This document shows, one piece after another, positions 40,936 through 48,485 of a DNA stretch of 64,000 nt. Source of the stretch: Brachybacterium kimchii (GTDB lineage: Bacteria; Actinomycetota; Actinomycetes; Actinomycetales; Dermabacteraceae); contig NZ_CP097218.1 of the NCBI RefSeq assembly GCF_023373525.1, forward strand, positions 4,092,001 to 4,156,000, in the 5' to 3' direction. The translations under genes were made by a program, and so were the position numbers. Positions within the stretch are counted from its first letter, which is position 1. Each line of letters begins with the position of its first letter. Under the pieces are notes generated by a model. It saw only the letters and a list, made by a program, of their open reading frames with translations, ran no database searches and had not been told where the DNA came from.

Positions 40936-40952
40936 CGTCGCCGCCGGCGACG
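40936..40952. terminator. Short GC hairpin between convergent genes
   Basis: CGTCGCCG (40936-40943) and CGGCGACG (40945-40952) form a stem; flanking GGGCCCT and CGCGGCCCC may extend it. Position between the importer operon and the acetyltransferase gene fits a shared terminator. Confidence 0.45.
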
Positions 40953-40959
40953 CGGCCCC

Positions 40960-41433
40960 TCACAGCGCGAGCTTGTATCCCTCGTGGCTCGCGCGGTAGC
41001 CGAGACGGTCGTAGAACCGATGCGCGTCGACGCGGCTCTTGTCGGTGGTGAGCTGCGCGAGGGCCGCACCGTGGTGACGGCCGTACTCGTGGGCCCAGGC
41101 GAAGAGGGCCGTCCCGAGACCGCGCCCCCTGGTCGCGCCGGCCAGTCGCACAGACTCGATCAGCAGGCGGGTGGAGCCGCGTCGGGACAGGCACGGGACC
41201 AGGGTGAGCTGGAGCGTCCCGCAGACGCCGCCGGAGGCGTCCTCGACCACGGCGAGGAACTGCCGCGGGTCGGCGTCGATCTCCGCGAACGCTGCGAGAT
41301 ACGGGGCGAGGTCCTCCTGCTCGCGTCCGGAGCCGATCATGTCGTCGGCCAGCAGGGCGACGAGCGCCGGCACGTCCTCGGCCTCCGCGCGGCGCACGGT
41401 GAAGGTTTCTCCTGCGGCATCGATCGTGTCCAT
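40960..41433 (-). CDS. GNAT-family N-acetyltransferase
   Basis: 157 aa, one GNAT domain. The N-terminus TFTVRRAEAEDVPALVALLADD and the acetyl-CoA loop SVRLAGATRGRGLGTALFAWAHEYGR (motif A, RxxGxG/A as RGRGLG) are clear; the end HRFYDRLGYRASHEGYKLAL is the usual late strand. Such proteins acetylate small amines or protein N-termini; target unknown. No Shine-Dalgarno; CACGCT stands 6 nt before the ATG at 41433, a possible leaderless -10. Confidence 0.88.
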   Translation of the reverse strand: MDTIDAAGETFTVRRAEAEDVPALVALLADDMIGSGREQEDLAPYLAAFAEIDADPRQFLAVVEDASGGVCGTLQLTLVPCLSRRGSTRLLIESVRLAGATRGRGLGTALFAWAHEYGRHHGAALAQLTTDKSRVDAHRFYDRLGYRASHEGYKLAL

Positions 41434-41473
41434 GCGCACAGCGTGCCAGACCCTCGACCGGCTGGGCCCGGGG

Positions 41474-41992
41474 TCAGCCGTGGATGCGGCCGTCCCGGCT
41501 CGTCGCCCTCTCGATGCGGCGGCGATGGGCGCGGCGCCGGCGCGCGCCGCCCACGACCCGCACGAGCATGCGCCGCGCACCGGTGAGGGAGTCCGCGACG
41601 AGCGCGACGCCCGTCGTCGAGACCAGCGAGATGAGGAAGACGCCGCCCGCCGTGCCCAGCAGGCCGAGGTGGGCGGCCAGCGTCCACGCGCCCGCCGCCG
41701 TGCCCGCGCCGGTGACGAGCTCGCGCAGCGAGAGCGAGCGCACGGCGTGCTCGGTGCGTGCGGCGCGCTCCGGCCGCCGGGCGACGTCCGTCCCCGGTCG
41801 GGAGGAGGAGTCCTCGTCCACCGTCTGCGGCCCCAGGTCCAGAGCCCTGGTGTCGATCGCGCGCAGGCGCGAGGTCGCCGTCGCGGTCCGACGGGGGCGG
41901 TGGCGGGCGGGCGCTGCGGACTGCGCCGTGGAAGGAGACGCGGACGCGGAGGTGCGCGTCGGCAGCGGGGTCTCGAGGGTGGCGGTCGGCAT
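41474..41992 (-). CDS. Uncharacterised protein with one or two membrane segments
   Basis: 172 aa. Residues 1-85 are Ser/Thr/Ala/Arg-rich and probably disordered; RELVTGAGTAAGAWTLAAHLGLLGTAGGVFLISLVSTTGVALVADSL forms two close hydrophobic stretches; the tail is very Arg-rich (GARRRRAHRRRIERATSRDG). GAGGG stands 8 nt before the ATG at 41992. No family was recognised. High basic content and coupling of membrane and positive tail suggest a membrane-anchored, acid- or nucleic-acid-binding protein, but this is guesswork. Confidence 0.45.
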   Translation of the reverse strand: MPTATLETPLPTRTSASASPSTAQSAAPARHRPRRTATATSRLRAIDTRALDLGPQTVDEDSSSRPGTDVARRPERAARTEHAVRSLSLRELVTGAGTAAGAWTLAAHLGLLGTAGGVFLISLVSTTGVALVADSLTGARRMLVRVVGGARRRRAHRRRIERATSRDGRIHG

Positions 41993-42227
41993 GGGATCCA
42001 CCCTCGTGTGCGCGCGGCGTGCGCGGGCGGAGGAGCGGTGGATCGTTCGTGAAGGAATCGCAACACCGGCGCGATCGCCTCATGGACGCATCCTGTCGGC
42101 GCGGAGCGAACATCCATCTCGCGCCCAGGCGCGGGGCCTCGCCGCCCGGTAGGCTGGGCGGAAGCGTCCCCGGGCCTCCTCGCCTGCATCGGACGTCCCG
42201 GCCATCACGCACTATCGGAGGAGCGCC

Positions 42228-43121
42228 ATGGCACACCACAACATCGTCTTCGGCAAGGACAAGGCCCTCTCGCAGGGCCAGGGCCAGTACGCCCCCTCGC
42301 CGGACTTCAGGAGCGACTTCCCCGCGACGGGGCAGGGGACGCAACAGGCGCAGCAGGCACCGGGCCAGCAGGCCCCGGACCTCGAGTCCCTCTACGCGCG
42401 CCCCGCCGCGACCGGCCACGACACCGGCCGCATGACCATGCGGGACGCCCTCAACGCGATCACCGCGACGCTCGGCGTCACGATCGTGCTCGGCGTCGTC
42501 TTCTGCCTGCTGCCCGTCGCCCTCGGCGTCGTCGGCGGCCCCGAGGCCAAGGACCTGGGCTTCCAGATCGCGATCGGTGCGATGGTCGTCGGGTTCCTCG
42601 GCGGCTTCGTCCTGGCCATGGTGAACTCCTTCAAGAAGAAGCCCTCGGCGGCGCTCGTGCTCGCCTACGCCGCGCTCGAGGGAGCGGCGCTCGGCGGCAT
42701 CAGCGGGCTGCTCAACGAGAGCTTCCACGGCATCGCCCTGCAGGCGGTGGTCGGCACCCTCGCGGTTGCGACCGCAGTTCTCGTACTGTTCCGCGTGGGC
42801 GTGCTGCGCACCTCCCCGCTGCTCACCAAGATCTTCGCGGTCGCGATGGTCGCCTATCTGCTGTTCATCTTCGTGAACCTCGGTCTCTCGCTGTTCGCGG
42901 GCATCGACCTGCGCACCGGCCTGCTCGGCCTCGTGATCGGCGCGCTCGCCGTCGTCATGGCGGCCTACTCCCTGGTCATGGACTTCGAGGACGTCCAGCG
43001 CGGCGTGCGCGCCGGGGTGGACCGCAGCTACGCCTGGCGCTGCGCCTTCGGCATCACCGTGACGCTCGTGTGGATGTACATCGAGATCCTGCGGATCCTC
43101 TCGATCCTGCGCAACAACTGA
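42228..43121 (+). CDS. Bax inhibitor-1/YccA-family membrane protein
   Basis: 297 aa. After 65 disordered Gln/Pro/Ala residues come seven membrane segments. The family hallmarks are in ALVLAYAALEGAALGGISGLLN and in the end part RTGLLGLVIGALAVVMAAYSLVMDFEDVQRGVRAGVDRSYAWRCAFGITVTLVWMYIEILRIL, with the conserved acidic residues of the BI-1 pH-gated calcium leak. GGAGGAG precedes the ATG. TAGGCT at 42150-42155 could be its -10, leaving a leader of about 66 nt. Single gene. Confidence 0.92.
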   Translation: MAHHNIVFGKDKALSQGQGQYAPSPDFRSDFPATGQGTQQAQQAPGQQAPDLESLYARPAATGHDTGRMTMRDALNAITATLGVTIVLGVVFCLLPVALGVVGGPEAKDLGFQIAIGAMVVGFLGGFVLAMVNSFKKKPSAALVLAYAALEGAALGGISGLLNESFHGIALQAVVGTLAVATAVLVLFRVGVLRTSPLLTKIFAVAMVAYLLFIFVNLGLSLFAGIDLRTGLLGLVIGALAVVMAAYSLVMDFEDVQRGVRAGVDRSYAWRCAFGITVTLVWMYIEILRILSILRNN

Positions 43122-43252
43122 CGAGCTGAAGGGCCGACGGACGGGCCCGACTGGCGAGGGGCGACGGATGAGCCCGGCGGACGGCTGACGAGTCCGGCCG
43201 CGCCTGTCGGCCCCGCCTGTCGACCCGGCCCGTCGGCCGACGAGGAGAGCGT

Positions 43253-44737
43253 GTGGAGACCTGGACCTGGCTCGTCGAGCACATCGTGCTCGTCGCGCCG
43301 TACGTCGCCCTCGTCCTCGACGTCATCCTGCGCGTGACCGCGGTGCTCGTGGTCCCGCGCAACCGCCGCCCCGGGAGCGCCTTCGCGTGGCTGCTGGCGA
43401 TCATGGTCTTCCCGCTCGTCGGCTTCCCGCTTTTCCTGCTGCTGGGCAACACGCAGCTGCCGCGCAAGCGGCGCCGGAAGCAGGTCGTGGTCAACCGCCT
43501 CATGAAGGTGCGCGCGCACGACATCCCCGACAGCGACCTCGACGAGGACAGCCCGAGCTGGCTGCAGTCCGCCGTCGCCCTCAACCGCGAGCTCGGCGCG
43601 TACCCGCTGACGGGCAACAACTCCGCGGACCTCGAGATCGAGTACGAGGCCTCGATCCGCCGCATGGCCGAGGACATCCGCACGGCGCGCGAGACCGTCC
43701 ACGTGCTCTTCTACATCGCCGGGCTCGACGAGACCACGCGCCCCTTCTTCGACGCCGTCGCCGAGGCCGCCGACCGCGGCGTGAAGGTGCGCTTCCTCTA
43801 CGACCACTACGGGTCCATGAAGTACTGGAGCGTCTACCGGCCCATGCGGCGCCTGCTGGACGCCCACGGCATCGAGCACTACCCGATGATGCCGATCAAG
43901 CCGCTGCGCGACGGCGCGCTGCAGCGGCCCGACCTGCGCAACCATCGCAAGCTGCTGATCGTCGACGGCGAGGTCGGCTGGATGGGCAGCCAGAACCTCA
44001 TCGACTCGGCCTACGCGAGTGCGAAGGGCGCGCGCGAGGGCGTCCGCTGGCAGGAGACGATGATCCGCCTGCGCGGCCCGATCGTCTCCGAGGTCAACCT
44101 GCTGTTCGGGACCGACTGGTACCTCGAGTCCGGCGAGTCGATCGCCGAGGACCAGGTGGTCCGTCCCTCCCCGGACACCTCCGGCACCTACGAGTGCCAG
44201 ATCGTGCCCAGCGGGCCGGGCTTCGTGCTCGAGAACAACCTGCTGCTGTTCAACCAGCTCTTCTACAGCGCCGAGAAGCGCATCACCGCTGTCAGCCCCT
44301 ACTTCGTGCCCGACGAGTCGATGCTGTACGCCCTGGTCACGGCCGCCAAGCGCGGCGTCGAGGTCGAGCTGTTCGTCTCGGAGAAGGGCGATCAGTTCCT
44401 CGTCGACCACGCCCAGTGCTCCTACTACACGGCGCTCCTCGAGGCCGGCGTGCGCATCCAGCGCTACGAGGCGCCGAAGATCCTGCACGCCAAGCACGTC
44501 ACGGTCGACGACTCGGTGACGGTGCTGGGCTCTTCCAACATGGACATCCGCTCGTTCCTGCTGGACATGGAGAGCTCGCTCATGGTGGGCGGCACGGACT
44601 TCATGGAGAAGATGCACGAGGTGGAGGACGTCTACCGCTCGCGCAGCCGCGAGCTGACCCTCGAGGAGTGGCGCACCCGCCCCTTCTGGAAGCAGATCCT
44701 GGACAACACCTGCCGCCTGGCCTCCGCGATCGTCTGA
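43253..44737 (+). CDS. cls: Cardiolipin synthase (phospholipase D family)
   Basis: 494 aa from a GTG after GAGGAG. Two N-terminal membrane helices (about 5-28 and 38-62, with PGSAFAWLLAIMVFPLVGFPLFLLLG) anchor two PLD domains. HKD motif 1: NHRKLLIVDGEVGWMGSQN; HKD motif 2: HAKHVTVDDSVTVLGSSN. The enzyme joins two phosphatidylglycerols to cardiolipin and glycerol at the membrane. Length is standard for ClsA-type enzymes. Its 3' end lies 28 bp from a convergent gene. Confidence 0.94.
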   Translation: METWTWLVEHIVLVAPYVALVLDVILRVTAVLVVPRNRRPGSAFAWLLAIMVFPLVGFPLFLLLGNTQLPRKRRRKQVVVNRLMKVRAHDIPDSDLDEDSPSWLQSAVALNRELGAYPLTGNNSADLEIEYEASIRRMAEDIRTARETVHVLFYIAGLDETTRPFFDAVAEAADRGVKVRFLYDHYGSMKYWSVYRPMRRLLDAHGIEHYPMMPIKPLRDGALQRPDLRNHRKLLIVDGEVGWMGSQNLIDSAYASAKGAREGVRWQETMIRLRGPIVSEVNLLFGTDWYLESGESIAEDQVVRPSPDTSGTYECQIVPSGPGFVLENNLLLFNQLFYSAEKRITAVSPYFVPDESMLYALVTAAKRGVEVELFVSEKGDQFLVDHAQCSYYTALLEAGVRIQRYEAPKILHAKHVTVDDSVTVLGSSNMDIRSFLLDMESSLMVGGTDFMEKMHEVEDVYRSRSRELTLEEWRTRPFWKQILDNTCRLASAIV

Positions 44738-44765
44738 TCCCGATCCCGATCCTCTAGCTGACCCT

Positions 44766-45563
44766 CTAGCCGACCCCGGCGAGGGAGTCCTCGGCCTCCT
44801 GGGCGGCCTTCACGTGCTCGTCGACGTCGATCGTGACCTCCGAGGCGAAGAAACTCGGCCCCTGGGGGGTGTCCACGACGATCATCGTGATCTTCTCGCC
44901 CGTCACCTTCTCGAGTTCGGACTGGCCGAACATCAGGTCTCCGGAGGTCCTGAACCCGTCCATGCCGTCGATCGTGACCTTCGTGGTGCTGCGGTGCTCG
45001 AGCGTGCGCTGCGAGGTCCCGCCCCAGACCCCGCTGTTGGACAGCAGGCAGTCCATGAGGCGTCCTGACGCCACCTCGGCGCCGGGGTACTCCACGCCGT
45101 CCTGCCACCGCAGCTTCCCGACGGTGATCGTGGAGTACCAGTTGCGCTCGACCGTGGCCAGCGCCATCTGGGTGTCCTCGCTGAAGGGCAGGGGAGTGGA
45201 CGTCTGCCGCTGGTCGAAGCCGTCGGGCGCGGTGAACTCGAGGCCGCCGCCGCGCAGCGTGCTGCCCGAGTTCTGAGAGGTCCGCTTCGACTCGTCGGGG
45301 CTGTTCCAGCACCGTTCCGGTTCGACGGAGGCCGAGGCGCTCGGGCTCTGCGAGCCGCCGCCGTCCGAGGAGCCGGCCGACGGGCTGGGCGTCGGGTCGT
45401 CCGAGCCGCCGATCGCCGCCCGCACCCCGAGCGTCCCGCCCACGATGAGCACGAGCACCGCGAGGAAGGAGATCGCCCCCGCGGTGACCGCGCGGCGCGA
45501 CGAGGACGGGCCGGGCGGTGTCGAGGAGGACGGGGTCGAGGAGGGAGGGGACGACGGGTGCAC
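44766..45563 (-). CDS. Membrane-anchored extracytoplasmic protein, tandem paralogue B
   Basis: 265 aa from a GTG with GGAG 8 nt upstream. A Ser/Pro lead, one transmembrane helix (AVTAGAISFLAVLVLIVGGTLGV, about 25-48), a Ser/Pro/Gly linker, then an exported domain. That domain shares with the adjacent protein the order RGG.LE(F/Y)T.PDG, (V)E.NWYS..(T/N)VG...W, YPG.E.A, a Cys, GV, and a middle V(D)G.D motif, so the two arose by duplication. No recognised family or catalytic motif. One cysteine in each half of the domain could form a disulfide (C85 region and the C before LLSNSGVW). Confidence 0.55.
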   Translation of the reverse strand: MHPSSPPSSTPSSSTPPGPSSSRRAVTAGAISFLAVLVLIVGGTLGVRAAIGGSDDPTPSPSAGSSDGGGSQSPSASASVEPERCWNSPDESKRTSQNSGSTLRGGGLEFTAPDGFDQRQTSTPLPFSEDTQMALATVERNWYSTITVGKLRWQDGVEYPGAEVASGRLMDCLLSNSGVWGGTSQRTLEHRSTTKVTIDGMDGFRTSGDLMFGQSELEKVTGEKITMIVVDTPQGPSFFASEVTIDVDEHVKAAQEAEDSLAGVG

Positions 45564-45579
45564 GGGGCGGCTCCGGGGG

Positions 45580-46506
45580 TCAGACGACCTTGAGGCTCTT
45601 GATGATCTGGTCGAGGGCTTCGGCGTGCTCGGGGACGTCGGCGGCGACGTCGGAGGCGACGGCCTGCGGGCCGTCGTCGGAGTCGACCACGATCGCGGTG
45701 ACGATCGAGGCGCTCGTGTCCTGGAGCTGCGAGGGGTCCTCGAAATGATAGGTGGCCTGCACGATCCACGCGTCGTGGCCGTCGACCGTGGTCTTCTCGC
45801 TGCGGTAGTCGGTGACGGTCGGGTTCTCGCCGAACTCGGCGAGCACGCCGGCGGTGGTCGCGTAGCACTGGAAGATCGCGATCGCGGCCTTCTCGTCCCC
45901 CGGGTACTTCCCCTCGGACTCCGGCCACTCGACGCTGCCCACGTTCACGACGCTGTACCAGTTGTTCTCGACCAGGCGGCCGTACCCGTTCACGTTCGTC
46001 ATGTACGGCAGGGCCTGGTCCGACCAGGGGTACGTCCAGCCGTCGGGCCGCGTGTACTCGAGGTGGCCCCCGCGGACGGTGCGCCCCGAGCTGCTCACGT
46101 CACCGCTGGAGCCGTCGGGGATCGAGCAGTCGGTGGTCGGCTTCTGCGTGAAGATCGGCGGGGGAGGGGCGAGATCGGGATCCTTCGGATCGGGGACGTA
46201 CTCGCCCTCGCCCGAGCTGCTGCGGGAGGCCGCGGCGGTGGGCGTGTGCGAGTCGTCCCCGGTCATCTGCTTGAAGACGGTCTGCGAGAGGATCAGCGCG
46301 ATCACGGCGATGAGCACCACGGCGCAGACGATCACGGTGATGACGATGACGCGGGCACGGGAGCGGCCGGTCTCGTCGGGCCGCGCGTAGGGAGCGGAGA
46401 CGTCCCGGCCCTGGGCGGAGTAGTCGGGCAGGGACTCGCGCTGCGAGGAGTCGGAGAGGTCGGGCAGGGAAGGGGTGTCCTCCTCCGGTCCCGGGCTCCC
46501 CGCCAT
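45580..46506 (-). CDS. Membrane-anchored extracytoplasmic protein, tandem paralogue A
   Basis: 308 aa. Cytoplasmic disordered lead of 50 residues, one transmembrane helix (RVIVITVIVCAVVLIAVIALILSQTV, about 52-77), a linker, then the exported domain with TVRGGHLEYTRPDGW, LVENNWYSVVNVGSVEWPE, KYPGDEKAAIAIFQCYATTAGVL and TTVDGHDAWIVQATYHF. It precedes its paralogue by 16 bp on the same strand, so both are probably made together. The layout resembles PknD/Rv-type sensory or cell-wall lipoprotein partners, but no function can be assigned. Confidence 0.55.
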   Translation of the reverse strand: MAGSPGPEEDTPSLPDLSDSSQRESLPDYSAQGRDVSAPYARPDETGRSRARVIVITVIVCAVVLIAVIALILSQTVFKQMTGDDSHTPTAAASRSSSGEGEYVPDPKDPDLAPPPPIFTQKPTTDCSIPDGSSGDVSSSGRTVRGGHLEYTRPDGWTYPWSDQALPYMTNVNGYGRLVENNWYSVVNVGSVEWPESEGKYPGDEKAAIAIFQCYATTAGVLAEFGENPTVTDYRSEKTTVDGHDAWIVQATYHFEDPSQLQDTSASIVTAIVVDSDDGPQAVASDVAADVPEHAEALDQIIKSLKVV

Positions 46507-46589
46507 GTGTGCTCCTCACGCTGCTGTGGTCCGCCGCAGGGATTCTCCCACAGCGGCCCGGGCCCGCACCGTGTCCGCCCAGGGACGGC

Positions 46590-47840
46590 TCAGACCCCGT
46601 CGACGCCGCGGGACCGCTTGACGCGCAGCATCCGCGCCGCGGACTCGCGCACCCGGCGCTCGGCCTTCTCGGAGTCCTGCGCCCAGGCGACGATCGCGTC
46701 CACGAGGTCGCCGACGAGCGACGGGTCCGCGGTGAGCACCACGTCGCCCCCCGCCTCGAGGAGCCGGGTCGCGCGCTCGCCGAGCGGCACGTCCTGCACG
46801 GCCGCCGCGCTGCCCACGTCGTCGGAGACCACGAGCCCGTCGAATCCCAGCCTCCCGCGCAGCACGTCCGTCACGATCGCCGAGGAGAACATCGCGGGGC
46901 TGCCCGGATCCATCCGCGGGTACAGGGCGCTCGAGAGCATGACCATGTCGGCGCCGGCCTCGATGCCCGCGCGGAACGGCTCGAGGAAGGGGTCGTCCGC
47001 ATCCGTCGTCTCGTCGGTGATGCCTGTCGCCGAGAAGTCGGTGTTCCCGCGCACCCGGCCCAGGCCGGGGAAGTGCTTGAGCGCGGAGGCGGTGTCTTGC
47101 GCGTCGAGCGCCTCGACGGCCGCGACCACGCAGTCGGAGACCGTGTCCGGATCGGTCCCGAAGCCGCGGTCGATCTTCCCGATGGGCGCGTTCGCCCGTC
47201 CCAGCTCCGGGTCGACGGTGTCGGCGACCGGCGCGAGGGCCGCGTGCAGGCCCAGGGCGTGCAGGTCCTCGCCGATGCTCCTGTACGCCGCGGTGACGGC
47301 GTCGGTCCCCTCGGCCCCGAGATCCGCGGCCGACGCGGTCCTGCGCGCGGCGTCCCCGCGCAGCATGCGGATCTGCCCGCCCTCCTGGTCCACGCTCAGC
47401 AGCGGGGCGACGCCTCCGTCGGCCACCTCCCCGTCGATGCCCTCGACCACGGAGCGCACGGCCGCGGCGCTGTCCCAGGTCCCCAGCAGGAAGAAGCCGC
47501 CGATGCCGAGCTCGGCGGTCAGCGAGCGCTTCGGGCTGGTGCCGGCGGGGATGCCCGCGAGCACGAGCTGCGCCGCCGCCTGCTCGATCGTGAGGTCCTG
47601 GGCGCGCTGCTCCGCGGGGTCAGCCGTGGGCGACGGGGAGGCGGGGGAGGACGAGCCGGAACCGCCGTCGGACGCGGAGCCGCCGTCGGACGCCGCGCCG
47701 CCGTCGGACTCTCCGGACCCGCTCGCGCCGCCGTCGGACGAGCCCCCGCCGGAGCCCCCGCTCCCGGTGCACGCGGAGAGCGCGGCGACCGGGGGGAGCA
47801 GCACGAGCGGGGGAAGCAGCAGAGCGGTGCGTCGACGCAT
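46590..47840 (-). CDS. GH3 beta-N-acetylglucosaminidase-like lipoprotein (LpqI-like)
   Basis: 416 aa. Signal peptide with lipobox LSAC (cysteine near residue 24), then a 50-residue Gly/Ser/Asp linker, then a GH3 catalytic barrel: LLSVDQEGGQIRML, KHFPGLGRVRGNTDFSATG, and LGFDGLVVSDDVGSAA with the nucleophile Asp. The NagZ/LpqI group removes GlcNAc from muropeptides or cell-wall fragments. The usual D-x-H general-acid motif after KHFPG is NTDF here, with no His, as in some actinobacterial lipoprotein members. No ribosome site; CAGACT stands 7 nt before the ATG. Divergent by 57 bp from the DUF4287 gene. Confidence 0.85.
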   Translation of the reverse strand: MRRRTALLLPPLVLLPPVAALSACTGSGGSGGGSSDGGASGSGESDGGAASDGGSASDGGSGSSSPASPSPTADPAEQRAQDLTIEQAAAQLVLAGIPAGTSPKRSLTAELGIGGFFLLGTWDSAAAVRSVVEGIDGEVADGGVAPLLSVDQEGGQIRMLRGDAARRTASAADLGAEGTDAVTAAYRSIGEDLHALGLHAALAPVADTVDPELGRANAPIGKIDRGFGTDPDTVSDCVVAAVEALDAQDTASALKHFPGLGRVRGNTDFSATGITDETTDADDPFLEPFRAGIEAGADMVMLSSALYPRMDPGSPAMFSSAIVTDVLRGRLGFDGLVVSDDVGSAAAVQDVPLGERATRLLEAGGDVVLTADPSLVGDLVDAIVAWAQDSEKAERRVRESAARMLRVKRSRGVDGV

Positions 47841-47897
47841 GCCATCGAGTCTGCCACGCCCGCCCGACGCACCCCGCCCGGCCGCTACTGTGGGGCC
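47841..47897. promoter_or_regulatory. 57-bp divergent spacer with two leaderless-type -10 boxes
   Basis: On the minus strand CAGACT (47848-47853) lies 7 nt before the GH3 ATG. On the plus strand TACTGT (47886-47891) lies 6 nt before the DUF4287 ATG. Their -35 regions would overlap in the centre. Confidence 0.5.
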
Positions 47898-48485
47898 ATG
47901 ACCGACGAGGACGCCCGCCCCGCGCCCCCGCGGGCGCGCGCGATCGAGAACGCCACCGGCGTGCCCTTCGACGTCTGGACCGCGCGTCTCGAGGACGCCG
48001 GCGGTCGCGGCATGGACCACGCCGCTCTGGCCCGCACGATCCACGAGCGCTGGAACATCGAGGACTGGTGGGCCCAGGGCATCGCGATCGCCTTCGAGCA
48101 GTCGATCGGCCGCCGCGACGTCGGTCAGACCAGCGCCGGCGACTTCGCCGTGAGCGCCTCGCGCACCGTGCCGAGCGCGCCCGACGCGGTGCTCGAGGCC
48201 TGGGACGCCTTCCAGGACGCCGCTCGCCGGGCGCGGCTCGGCCTCGGCGAGGCGCGGACGAGCCGCACGGAGGCCTGGCGCTACTGGCGCGTCGATGGTC
48301 CGGACGGCAGCCGCGTCAGCGTGAACCTGCGCGCCAAGGACGACGGCGCGGCGGGCGGCGCGCCCCGCAGCATCCTCGCGATCGAGCACAAGGGACTCGC
48401 CGACGCCGACGCCCGTGAGGCATGGAAGACCACCTGGAAGCACGTCCTGGACGCATTCGTCGCCACTCTCGAGGAGACCCGATGA
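47898..48485 (+). CDS. DUF4287 protein with SRPBCC-like C-terminal part
   Basis: 195 aa. Residues 10-75 match DUF4287 (IENATGVPFDVWTARLEDAGGRGMDHAALARTIHERWNIEDWWAQGIAIAFEQSIG), a small helical module. The rest (VSASRTVPSAPDAVLEAWDAF, SRTEAWRYWRVDGPDGSRVSVNLRAKDDG, ILAIEHKGLADADAREAWKTTWKHVLDAF) resembles an AHSA1/SRPBCC hydrophobic-ligand fold. The combination is common in Actinobacteria without known role. TACTGT 6 nt before the ATG and no ribosome site suggest leaderless translation. Its stop overlaps the next start (ATGA). Confidence 0.75.
   Translation: MTDEDARPAPPRARAIENATGVPFDVWTARLEDAGGRGMDHAALARTIHERWNIEDWWAQGIAIAFEQSIGRRDVGQTSAGDFAVSASRTVPSAPDAVLEAWDAFQDAARRARLGLGEARTSRTEAWRYWRVDGPDGSRVSVNLRAKDDGAAGGAPRSILAIEHKGLADADAREAWKTTWKHVLDAFVATLEETR

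Noticed and set aside
43122-43252. Repeat-like GACGG/CCGTCGG spacer before the cardiolipin synthase gene
   Set aside because: Units are irregular; the sequence looks like compositional filler with no clear dyad or period.
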